A stretch of 35,545 nucleotides of DNA from UBA1151 sp963579925 (GTDB lineage: Bacteria; Chloroflexota; Dehalococcoidia; Lucifugimonadales; Lucifugimonadaceae): positions 1 through 35,545 of the forward strand of contig CAUZJA010000005.1 in assembly GCA_963579925.1 (NCBI GenBank), written 5' to 3'. Within the stretch, counting starts at the first letter, position 1; the number at the start of each line of letters is the position of its first letter. A program made the translations under genes and the position numbers. The notes beneath the pieces were generated by a model. It made no database searches. It saw only the letters and a list, made by a program, of their open reading frames with translations, and was not told where the DNA came from. Of the stretch, positions 16,705 to 23,761 are shown one piece after another.

Positions 16705-18699
16705 CTAGGTGGAGACCCGCACAAGTGGCTTCCCCACGATCTCTAAATCAGTCGGACGCCCGGGAGTGCTCACTGATAACGCCTGAAGTTCTCGTTCAAC
16801 ACCACTAAGTACTGCAATTGTCCACGGAACATCAAATAATTTCGCGTCGTAAACACTCTCGTCGCCCGGAACAACCGAACTAGCGTTGGCGATGACCGTC
16901 GTCAGGATTGGATTGGCCGAGTGGGCAGGGTTGTCTGACTCAATGTTGCCGTGGTCTGAGGTGAGCAGCACGTCGCATCCGGCTTCTCTGGCAGCCGCGA
17001 TAACCACACCGATCGCCGCATCGACCGCCTCATACGCCAACACAGCAGCGTCGAATTGGCCCGGGAGTAGATGGCCAATCATGTCGCAGTTTGAAAAGTT
17101 GCAGGCGAGTAGACGATGTTTGGATGAGGTGATCTGACTGGCCATCTCAGCCGCAATCTCAGACGCTCTCATCTCAGGCGTCTTCCAGAAGTCGGCGTCA
17201 GAACGAACTCCTTCAGCATCAGAGGTCGATGGGATCACCTCACGCAGCTCGACGGACTCGGCCGTCGCCATTTCTCTTCGTCCCCGGAGGAAGTAGCCAA
17301 CATGGGCCGACTTATTGCTCTCACCAACCAGCGAGTACGTCTCGTCCGGGAACAGAGTGGGAAACATCGCGAATATGTTGCCGGGTTGCGCATCTGTCGG
17401 GAACGCCACCGTCATACCTGAGTCTGCAAGGCCTGGGTGGTACTCGGCCAGACCGGTGACATGCAGTTTGAGATCATCGAGTAGCCAGTCGAATTTCCAT
17501 TCGCGACCCCTTTGCTGGCCTTCATTGTCGAGATATTTTTTATCACCCAGCAACGCTGCAGATATGGCTCGCTGACGATCTGCTCTGAAATTTAAGTTCA
17601 AGAAAGTGTCACCAGATTCGACCGTTCTCAAGTCACCGTTCAAGGTGGGAATCACAATGGGGGGGACCTCGGTGTCTGACTGACCATCTGAATGCAGGGC
17701 ACTAATTCTTTCCCTGAGAACATCCAGATTGCCGATAACCTCACCCTTAGCTCCGGTGAGCATTTGATAAGTCAGCGCCGTGTTTTCTTCACGAAAGTCG
17801 CGATCCATGGCGACGTTCCTACCGATTACCCAGGCAACACATTCCTGCGCATCGTATTTGGCCAGAAGAATTTCAAGTTGCCCCAGATAGTTACCCACGC
17901 CGTTAGCCGATTCGACGATGGATGAATCGGCGGGTGAGTCTCGTCCGTCCAGGATTACTTCCATGCGGACGCGTGATGCTGAAAGCCCATATCGTACAAA
18001 CACGAGCTCCAGAAATGCCTCAAGGTGATTCCAGGCACTGTGGACCCGGCCATCGGCGCCACTTGTCCCAGACAAAAGAAATCGGAAATTCAGATTGCTT
18101 GAATCGGCGATGCGCGTTATCGCCTCATTTAGTTGCGGGTTCTCGAAGAACTGCCCTGAGGTGATGGACTCTGAAATCTCAAGCGCTGTCTGTGGAGCAA
18201 CCCAGATATTGCCAATCTGCTGGTGTCCCGTGTCTGAGTTACCCATTACGGCCGGATCCAAATCTTCAAAGCCCACGAAGCGACCGGACGCATGAGTTGG
18301 GAACGACAAGTTGCCGTTTCTGGCGGCTGTCAGATGAGGTGAATTAGCGGCCCACGGCACGTATCGGGCTTCACTCGAAACGTACTTTCTGACGCAGGCA
18401 ATCTCCTCAACGGAGTCTTCGCTGAGCAAGGCTTGAGCATTGGCGAGCAGTTCGATTTGAGTGAGAGCCGCCGCCGTGGTCATACCGTGAGTTACAGTCT
18501 CAGCGTGGTTGGGGAACATCGCCCACTTTGTGGTCTGATTGAGGTCAATCCCGGCTTCTGAGCAAGGCATAGCGAGGGCCTTCCTCAACTCACTCAGCGT
18601 GTCCGGAGATAGTTTGGCGATCACGGACATGGCTATGTCCATTTGTGCCGAAGGTGAGTAACCAAGGCCATCGAATATGACGAGTGCTACGGACTGCAT
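16705..18699 (-). CDS. Cofactor-independent phosphoglycerate mutase homolog with a large N-terminal insertion
   Basis: A 664-residue alkaline phosphatase-superfamily protein; typical family members have about 510. Core motifs are all present: Asp10 (FDGLG), nucleophile Ser155 (MGNSDTGH), the VHSAWNHL block, DGRDSP (251-256), GRNVAMDRD (293-301), NFRADR (370-375), E460-S-N-K-S-A-H466, NFSNCDMIGH (534-543), SDHGN (581-585) and His593. It should interconvert 3- and 2-phosphoglycerate, or act on a related phosphate ester. The extra length sits mostly between Asp10 and Ser155, where usual enzymes have about 50 residues and this has about 145. The ATG at 18699 is preferred; a TTG eight codons earlier overlaps the upstream gene. 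Last gene of the ispH string. Confidence 0.88.
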   Translation of the reverse strand: MQSVALVIFDGLGYSPSAQMDIAMSVIAKLSPDTLSELRKALAMPCSEAGIDLNQTTKWAMFPNHAETVTHGMTTAAALTQIELLANAQALLSEDSVEEIACVRKYVSSEARYVPWAANSPHLTAARNGNLSFPTHASGRFVGFEDLDPAVMGNSDTGHQQIGNIWVAPQTALEISESITSGQFFENPQLNEAITRIADSSNLNFRFLLSGTSGADGRVHSAWNHLEAFLELVFVRYGLSASRVRMEVILDGRDSPADSSIVESANGVGNYLGQLEILLAKYDAQECVAWVIGRNVAMDRDFREENTALTYQMLTGAKGEVIGNLDVLRERISALHSDGQSDTEVPPIVIPTLNGDLRTVESGDTFLNLNFRADRQRAISAALLGDKKYLDNEGQQRGREWKFDWLLDDLKLHVTGLAEYHPGLADSGMTVAFPTDAQPGNIFAMFPTLFPDETYSLVGESNKSAHVGYFLRGRREMATAESVELREVIPSTSDAEGVRSDADFWKTPEMRASEIAAEMASQITSSKHRLLACNFSNCDMIGHLLPGQFDAAVLAYEAVDAAIGVVIAAAREAGCDVLLTSDHGNIESDNPAHSANPILTTVIANASSVVPGDESVYDAKLFDVPWTIAVLSGVERELQALSVSTPGRPTDLEIVGKPLVRVST

Positions 18700-18712
18700 A
18701 TTTATGTGCCAC

Positions 18713-19330
18713 TCATCTTTCAAAAACTAGGTTTTCTGGCGCATCGCTGAGATCAATCCCTCTGGAAGCCAACCATCCTGCCGGTAGCTCCAATACGTTG
18801 AGGTGTGGATATTCTCCCGCACTGAATTGATCAGACTCAGAAGCACAGCGACTGCGCCACACATTGGCTGTCTCATATGGAGAACGGGGGCAGGGCGGCA
18901 GTGTCGCTGCTCCTACCGCAACGTCGGATTGGTCGAAGTAGATTACGTCCAGCGGCACGTATGTGTTGTACATCCAAAACCCATAACTACTCTCATTGGG
19001 AAGTTCAAACCACATCCCGGTGCCATGGGTAATCTCTGAACGGCACATATATCCCTGAGTTCGCTGTGGAGCCTCAAAGGCCATCTCTGCCTCGATTTTG
19101 AAATTACCATCGCCCAACGAGAACTTCAGCGTTTCTACAAGCAACGGCACGCGGCTTACTTGCTGACAATCTGGATGGTCGAGGAATATCGGAGATGCGC
19201 GGTTGATCCCGCTAATGGTCGATTCACCGCAAGCGATGGCGACTCCAAGAAATAGCATCAGGACCGTCAACACAACTAAGTGGCCCGTATTCTGTCGGAT
19301 CGACTTATTAGTTTTGATGACCTGGTTCAC
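18713..19330 (-). CDS. DUF192 lipoprotein
   Basis: A 205-residue exported protein. A basic N-terminus and hydrophobic stretch (about 17-33) end in A-I-A-C34, a lipobox-like site, so it is probably a membrane-anchored lipoprotein. The DUF192 domain follows: R-T-Q-G-Y-M-C-R (90-97), GMWFELP (105-111), FWMYNTYVPLDVIYFD (118-133) and VLELPAGW (179-186). The family's function is not established. A GTG at 19330 is the chosen start because it gives a normal signal peptide; it overlaps the end of the enolase gene by 23 bases, whereas the longest frame would overlap by 74. It lies 13 bases before the mutase start, so cotranscription is likely. Extra cysteines in the second half are unusual. Confidence 0.85.
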   Translation of the reverse strand: MNQVIKTNKSIRQNTGHLVVLTVLMLFLGVAIACGESTISGINRASPIFLDHPDCQQVSRVPLLVETLKFSLGDGNFKIEAEMAFEAPQRTQGYMCRSEITHGTGMWFELPNESSYGFWMYNTYVPLDVIYFDQSDVAVGAATLPPCPRSPYETANVWRSRCASESDQFSAGEYPHLNVLELPAGWLASRGIDLSDAPENLVFER

Positions 19331-20414
19331 CGGTGTTCTCAGACCACCAGCGCATTGCATCTTCATCAAATTCCAGTCCAAGCCCAGGCTTCTCAGGAAC
19401 TGTGATGTAACCGTCTACAACCGGAAGTGGCTCGCTAAGAATGGGCCGATCGTCACGAATGGAGATTGGCTCAATGTTGTACTCCTGAGCATAGGGCACA
19501 TCTTTGCGTCCTGTGACCCAGTGCAGATGAGCAGCAGTCGAAATAATTGGTTGCGTGTTGTGGACAGTCATTGGCTTTCCGTGACTGTTGACGATGGCGG
19601 CGATGTTGATCAGTTCGCTGATGCCGCCGCACTTGATCACGTCAGGCTGGACGATGTCCGGGCGACCACGCGTGACCAGCTCAAGGAACTCCCAGCGGGT
19701 GTACGAAGTTTCACCTGCTGCAATTGGAATGGTGAGAGCGTCTGCCAGCGCTGCCATGCCATCAAGATCCCAGATGGGCAGCGGCTGCTCAAAGTGGAAG
19801 ACGTTGTAATCCTCAAGCTGTTTCCCGATTTTGATCGCGTTGTGCAGTGAGTACGCGCCGTTGACGTCCACAAGAATGTCGAAGTCGTCGCCAACAGCCG
19901 CTCTCATCTCTCGCACATGCTCCACGGTTCGGTCATCGGGATGATCGGTAGCTCCCGGCACCGCTGAGTGCATCTTGTATCCGGTGAACCCATCAGCCTG
20001 GAATGATGCTGCACGATTCGCCTCTTCAACTGCCGTCAAATCACGACGGAGGGAACTGGCATACACCCGAATCTTGTCTTTGCGCTTACCACCAAGCAAT
20101 TTGTACAGCGGCAGCCCCAGAGCCTTGCCTTTGATATCCCAGAGTGCGATATCGATCGCGGCAGCAGCGGTCTGTAGTGCCCCGGATGGCCCAGCAACGT
20201 TGCCGGCGGAGTACATGGCATCCCATATTTCAGCGGTATCGAACGGATCTTTCCCAATGACCAAAGGAGCGAAAATTGTGTCTATCGCCGATTTTTGGAC
20301 ATGCGGTCCGCGTCGAAATGTCTCGCCGTAGCCGGTGATTCCTTCATCTGTGCGTACCATCACAAACGGATAGGTCTCATCAAGGATCAAGCATTCGATT
20401 TCAGTAACGCGCAT
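19308..20414 (-). CDS. Enolase-superfamily (mandelate racemase group) protein
   Basis: A 368-residue member with K147-M-H149 in place of K-x-K, metal ligands Asp183 (LVDVNGAY), Glu209 (HFEQP) and Glu235 (GETSY), and the dyad Asp258 (QPDVIKCGG) and His285 (VHNTQP). It probably dehydrates or epimerises a carboxylate substrate. GGAG lies ten bases before the ATG. Its position is odd: it sits between ispH and the DUF192/phosphoglycerate mutase genes, about 4 kb away from the main catabolic region and transcribed in the same direction as those housekeeping genes. It overlaps the DUF192 gene, indicating coupled translation. Confidence 0.92.
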   Translation of the reverse strand: MRVTEIECLILDETYPFVMVRTDEGITGYGETFRRGPHVQKSAIDTIFAPLVIGKDPFDTAEIWDAMYSAGNVAGPSGALQTAAAAIDIALWDIKGKALGLPLYKLLGGKRKDKIRVYASSLRRDLTAVEEANRAASFQADGFTGYKMHSAVPGATDHPDDRTVEHVREMRAAVGDDFDILVDVNGAYSLHNAIKIGKQLEDYNVFHFEQPLPIWDLDGMAALADALTIPIAAGETSYTRWEFLELVTRGRPDIVQPDVIKCGGISELINIAAIVNSHGKPMTVHNTQPIISTAAHLHWVTGRKDVPYAQEYNIEPISIRDDRPILSEPLPVVDGYITVPEKPGLGLEFDEDAMRWWSENTGEPGHQN

Positions 20415-20474
20415 AGAGGTCGATCTCCAGAGAGTCGGTATGTGCTCGGCTAATAAAAATAGAGGCCCGGCGCG

Positions 20475-21386
20475 TTAGCGGAGTTCTTTTGGAAGGACAA
20501 AAGTGATGTCTTCTTCCCTCTCGCCAATAGGAAATACATTCTGAGGCTCCAGCCAGTCGATAACGGCCTGAACCATTATCTCGGGCGTTGAAGCCCCGGA
20601 TGTGATTCCAACGTTGCTGATGCCGTCGAACCATTTCGAGTCGATCTCATCTGGTCCATTCACCAGATACGCCGGAATCCCATTTGACTCAGCAACTTCA
20701 CGAAGTCGCTGACAGTTGGAGCTGTTCTGTGCCCCAATCACAAGAACCACATCAACTTTCTTGGCCACGATCTTTGTCGAGTCCTGGCGATTGGTCGTGG
20801 CATAGCAGATGTCGTTACGAACAATCGCGTCAGGGTACTGATCCCTCACCTGCTTGATCGCACGGGCCGTATCGTCAACCGAGAGAGTCGTTTGAGTGAG
20901 GACAGCGACCGGCTGGTCTGCACCCCAATCCGGCAGGTTCAGACCCTCACGCTCATCCAACAATTCCATATCTGTCTGGCCCATCGTGCCGACCACTTCT
21001 TGATGACCACGGTGACCAACAAGAATCACTTTCTGGCCTTCACGGTGATACTTTTTGGCTTCATTGTGGACGCGAGTTACAAGCGGACAGGTGGCATCCA
21101 CTACATTTAGCTTCCGGGCCTCGGCCTTTTCGAAGTCAGACGGTGCCGAGCCGTGGGCCGAGAAAACTACGTTTGAGCCCTCCGGAATCTCATCAACATC
21201 TTCAACGGTGACCGCCCCCTTATCTTCAAGGGACTTGACCACGTGCGGGTTGTGGACGATCTGGTGCTTTACATAGACCGGGGCGCCGAAGCGCTCCAAT
21301 GCGATCTCCACGATGTCTACGGCGCGCACGACGCCTGCACAGAATCCTCTTGGTGAGCTCAGATATACGTCCAACTGTGTCTCCAT
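20475..21386 (-). CDS. ispH: 4-hydroxy-3-methylbut-2-enyl diphosphate reductase
   Basis: A 303-residue iron-sulfur enzyme of the last step of the MEP isoprenoid pathway, converting HMBPP to IPP and DMAPP. The three cluster cysteines are Cys16 (RGFCAGV), Cys100 (DATCP) and Cys194 (NDICYAT). Substrate-contacting residues include His45 (HNPHV), His78 (SAHGS), and His128/Glu130 in GHRGHQEVVGT; NSSN follows at 221-224. Length is normal for the family. It is the first gene of a leftward string with an enolase paralog, a DUF192 lipoprotein and phosphoglycerate mutase, and has a recognisable promoter upstream. Confidence 0.97.
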   Translation of the reverse strand: METQLDVYLSSPRGFCAGVVRAVDIVEIALERFGAPVYVKHQIVHNPHVVKSLEDKGAVTVEDVDEIPEGSNVVFSAHGSAPSDFEKAEARKLNVVDATCPLVTRVHNEAKKYHREGQKVILVGHRGHQEVVGTMGQTDMELLDEREGLNLPDWGADQPVAVLTQTTLSVDDTARAIKQVRDQYPDAIVRNDICYATTNRQDSTKIVAKKVDVVLVIGAQNSSNCQRLREVAESNGIPAYLVNGPDEIDSKWFDGISNVGITSGASTPEIMVQAVIDWLEPQNVFPIGEREEDITFVLPKELR

Positions 21387-21429
21387 GCCGTCGTTGCGTC
21401 GTCATTACGATGAATCTGACGACTGTCGA

Positions 21430-21456
21430 ATTATACGTGGAACCGATGTATATCAA
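21430..21456 (-). promoter_or_regulatory. Putative sigma-70-type promoter of ispH
   Basis: On the leftward strand, TTGATA (21456-21451) and a perfect TATAAT (21435-21430) are separated by 15 bases, slightly short of the ideal 17. The -10 lies 43 bases upstream of the ispH ATG, leaving a short leader. Confidence 0.5.
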
Positions 21457-21463
21457 ATATGGA

Positions 21464-21475
21464 ATCACGCGTGAT
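21464..21475. promoter_or_regulatory. 12-bp perfect palindrome upstream of the ispH promoter (operator candidate)
   Basis: ATCACGCGTGAT reads the same on both strands and ends seven bases upstream of the putative ispH -35. The place and symmetry suit a dimeric DNA-binding protein, but no other copy was noticed in this window. Confidence 0.3.
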
Positions 21476-21481
21476 GCGTGT

Positions 21482-21537
21482 GTTCAACCCGGGGCCACAT
21501 GGGTTGCAGAACCAGTTGGGCGTGGCAGTAGGCACGC
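21482..21537. other. Two potential hairpins in the ispH / zinc-ribbon intergenic region
   Basis: The stretch between the ispH promoter and the zinc-ribbon gene has no convincing coding sequence. It contains AACCC (21486-21490) pairing with GGGTT (21501-21505), extended by GTTC/GAAC (21482-21485 with 21509-21512) across a bulge, then GCGTG (21520-21524) pairing with CACGC (21533-21537). These could fold in a transcript in either direction, for example as a leader ahead of the zinc-ribbon gene. No known RNA family was recognised. Confidence 0.2.
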
Positions 21538-21636
21538 AATCAAGAGTTCGGTAGACCCACCTTTTTACACAAGAAAACAGGGCTTAGGTTGTTCTCATGA
21601 AACGGGTGGGGCGAAAAAAAAGGATCGGAGACGGGG

Positions 21637-21798
21637 ATGATTTACTTGAAGAGTTGCACACGATGCGAAGGCGACGTACAACTGGACTGGGACACCTAGG
21701 GTGGGTTCATGAAGTGTTTGCAATGCGGCAAGGCCTGGAACTACCGTAAGCCAGCCGAGCGAAGCTTCACAGAAGAAGAGCTTGCGGCACTTGATTAG
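21637..21798 (+). pseudogene. Small zinc-ribbon protein gene interrupted by one in-frame amber codon
   Basis: A 53-codon frame begins at ATG 21637 with GGAG (21627-21630) six bases upstream. It encodes C7-T-R-C10 and, 16 residues later, C27-L-Q-C30-G-K, a classic two-knuckle zinc ribbon, and continues to a TAG at 21796. The only interruption is a TAG at 21697-21699 (codon 21), in the D-x-x-G-G-F-M-K-C turn where related ribbons commonly have Tyr; TAC or TAT to TAG is one base. Coding character is kept on both sides. It may be a fresh nonsense mutation, a sequencing or assembly error, or read-through; reinitiation at ATG 21709 with GGGTGGG upstream is also possible, giving only the second half. 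It lies about 100 bases before the crotonase gene. Confidence 0.6.
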
Positions 21799-21897
21799 GA
21801 GCATGTTGCACAGCAGCAGGTTGCTGGGCAGATCGAGCTTCCGAGAGCCAGCTAAGTCACCGTGTGAATCTCTGGCGCGGCGTGCAACAATTAGTGC

Positions 21898-22746
21898 ATG
21901 TCTCAATCAGAGAACACAACGGATCCAAAATCGGGCAGCGAGCCATCAGTTCTGGTGGAACGTTCAGGGTTTATTGGGATCATTCGGTTGAACAGGCCTG
22001 AACGACGCAACGCGATGGACGGGGCAACGCTTGATGCTCTGGGCAACGCCGTTGAGTCGCTCGGAACAGATGATGACGTTCGAGTGGTGATCATCACTGG
22101 CAGTGGCGGATCTTTCTGCGCTGGTGCGGATACCGACGAGATGCTGGGTGGCAAGAACCCGGGACCTCATGCGTTGGGTGACGCGGGGACCGAGGGGCTT
22201 CGTAGGGGATTCAAGAACGCACAGCGCGTAATACTTGGTATTCACAAGATGGAGAAGCCCACTATCGCAATGGTCGATGGCGCCGCAGTTGGAGCCGGAT
22301 TCGATATCGCCTGTGCCTGCGACATTAGAACCGGGTCAACCACAGCAAGATTTATGTCAGCCTTTGTCCGGATTGGTCTTTTCCCGGGATACGGCGGCAC
22401 ATGGCTGTATCCCAGGCTGCTCGGTCTAGGTCGCGCAGCAGAACTGCTCTACACCGGAGATTTTCTAGAGGCGGACGAGGCTCATAAAGCAAGGTTTTTG
22501 AACAGGCTTGAAGCCCCGGAAGCCCTGGAAGAAGTGACAATGAAGCTGGCAGGGAAGATTGCCGTTGGTCCACCCATTGCACATCGATTGGCCAAGATGA
22601 TGATGTATCGCGGCCTGGATATGGATCTGGATACTGCAATGCAGATGGCAGCAGCAGCAGAATCTATTACCCTGTCTTCAGCAGATCACGCAGAAGGTCT
22701 TGCAGCAGCTCGAGAGCGTCGCAAGCCTGAATATCGGGGAGCCTGA
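21898..22746 (+). CDS. Enoyl-CoA hydratase/isomerase (crotonase) family protein
   Basis: A 282-residue crotonase-fold protein. The oxyanion-hole segments are recognisable: SFCAGADTDEM (about 72-82) and GAAVGAGFDIA (about 128-138). Relative to rat enoyl-CoA hydratase, the first catalytic Glu (GGCE) is Asp136 and the second (QPE) is Phe156, so classical hydration of enoyl-CoA is unlikely; isomerase, hydrolase or another acyl-CoA reaction is more plausible. No clear Shine-Dalgarno precedes the ATG at 21898. It is followed by prs with only three bases between stop and start, so the two are translationally coupled. The polar N-terminal 15 residues are a small extension. Confidence 0.88.
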   Translation: MSQSENTTDPKSGSEPSVLVERSGFIGIIRLNRPERRNAMDGATLDALGNAVESLGTDDDVRVVIITGSGGSFCAGADTDEMLGGKNPGPHALGDAGTEGLRRGFKNAQRVILGIHKMEKPTIAMVDGAAVGAGFDIACACDIRTGSTTARFMSAFVRIGLFPGYGGTWLYPRLLGLGRAAELLYTGDFLEADEAHKARFLNRLEAPEALEEVTMKLAGKIAVGPPIAHRLAKMMMYRGLDMDLDTAMQMAAAAESITLSSADHAEGLAAARERRKPEYRGA

Positions 22747-22749
22747 TAG

Positions 22750-23706
22750 ATGCAGAGTAACGGCTACGCAAATCTCAAAGTTTTGGCCGGAAACTCACAC
22801 CACGAACTGGCGTCTTCAATCTGTGCTTATCTGGATATCCCAGAAGCCCGGGCGGAAGTATTCAAGTTCGCCAATGACAACACCTTTGTTCGGATTCTTG
22901 AAAACGTCCGACAGCGTGACCTGTTCATCGTCCAGACACTGTCAACGCCGGTCAACGATCACATCATGGAACTGCTGATCATGATTGATGCTGCCAAACG
23001 CTCCTCAGCCGGACGAATCACCGCTGTAATTCCGTACTACGCATATGGTCGTTCAGACAAAAAAGATCAGCCACGCGTACCGATAACTGCCCGCCTACTT
23101 GCTGATCTCCTGACAACCGCCGGGGCAGATCGTGTCCTCACCATTGACCTGCACGCCGGGCAGATCCAGGGGTTTTTCAACATTCCCGTGGACGTTCTCA
23201 CAGCCGAAAAGTTAATCGTCGACTACTTCAAGAAGAAGGCCTTGAAGGACCTCGTGGTCGTCGCTCCGGACATTGGCATCAGTAAGACGGCTCGCAACGT
23301 TGCTGAGCAGCTAGATGCTCCCCTCGCCATCGTCGAGAAGCGGAGGGTTGGAAACAACGACCAGGTTGAAAACCTTAACGTCATCGGCAATGTTGCCGGA
23401 CGACCAGTTCTCACAGTTGATGATGAGATCGATACCGGCGGAACTTTAATCTCCGCGATTAAGGCCGTAAGTGAGGCCGGCGCAACGGAGGTCTACTCCT
23501 GCGCCACACACGGTGTATTCTCAAATGGGGCCGTAGAACGCCTTTTAAGCGTAGAAAGTCTTAAGGAATTAGTCATCACTGACTCGTTACCATCTAAAGG
23601 AGTGACGGATGACCGCAGGTTGGTCAACCTCACACTAGCTCCGTTGATGGGAGAAGCGATCAGACGAATCCACGTGGGCGAGTCTGTTGGCTCACTCTTC
23701 AGATAG
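22750..23706 (+). CDS. prs: Ribose-phosphate pyrophosphokinase (PRPP synthetase)
   Basis: A 318-residue enzyme making PRPP from ribose 5-phosphate and ATP for nucleotide, His and Trp synthesis. The flexible-loop segment PYYAYGRSDKKDQPR (95-109) holds the ATP-contacting residues; T-I-D-L-H-A-G-Q-I-Q-G-F-F (131-143) contributes a metal-binding His; and V-D-D-E-I-D-T-G-G-T (223-232) is the PRPP/ribose-phosphate loop. Length is normal. It begins three bases after the crotonase stop and is followed 55 bases later by secA. The pairing with a crotonase has no obvious metabolic logic. Confidence 0.97.
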   Translation: MQSNGYANLKVLAGNSHHELASSICAYLDIPEARAEVFKFANDNTFVRILENVRQRDLFIVQTLSTPVNDHIMELLIMIDAAKRSSAGRITAVIPYYAYGRSDKKDQPRVPITARLLADLLTTAGADRVLTIDLHAGQIQGFFNIPVDVLTAEKLIVDYFKKKALKDLVVVAPDIGISKTARNVAEQLDAPLAIVEKRRVGNNDQVENLNVIGNVAGRPVLTVDDEIDTGGTLISAIKAVSEAGATEVYSCATHGVFSNGAVERLLSVESLKELVITDSLPSKGVTDDRRLVNLTLAPLMGEAIRRIHVGESVGSLFR

Positions 23707-23761
23707 TCCTGCTGCCTGAGGACGCAATAAGAAGTAATAGCAAGATACCAAGGTCCAAATT

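Noticed and set aside
21595..21906. 103-codon leftward frame across the zinc-ribbon region
   Set aside because: It opposes the CxxC-containing frame with a good ribosome binding site and shows no domain; considered a shadow.
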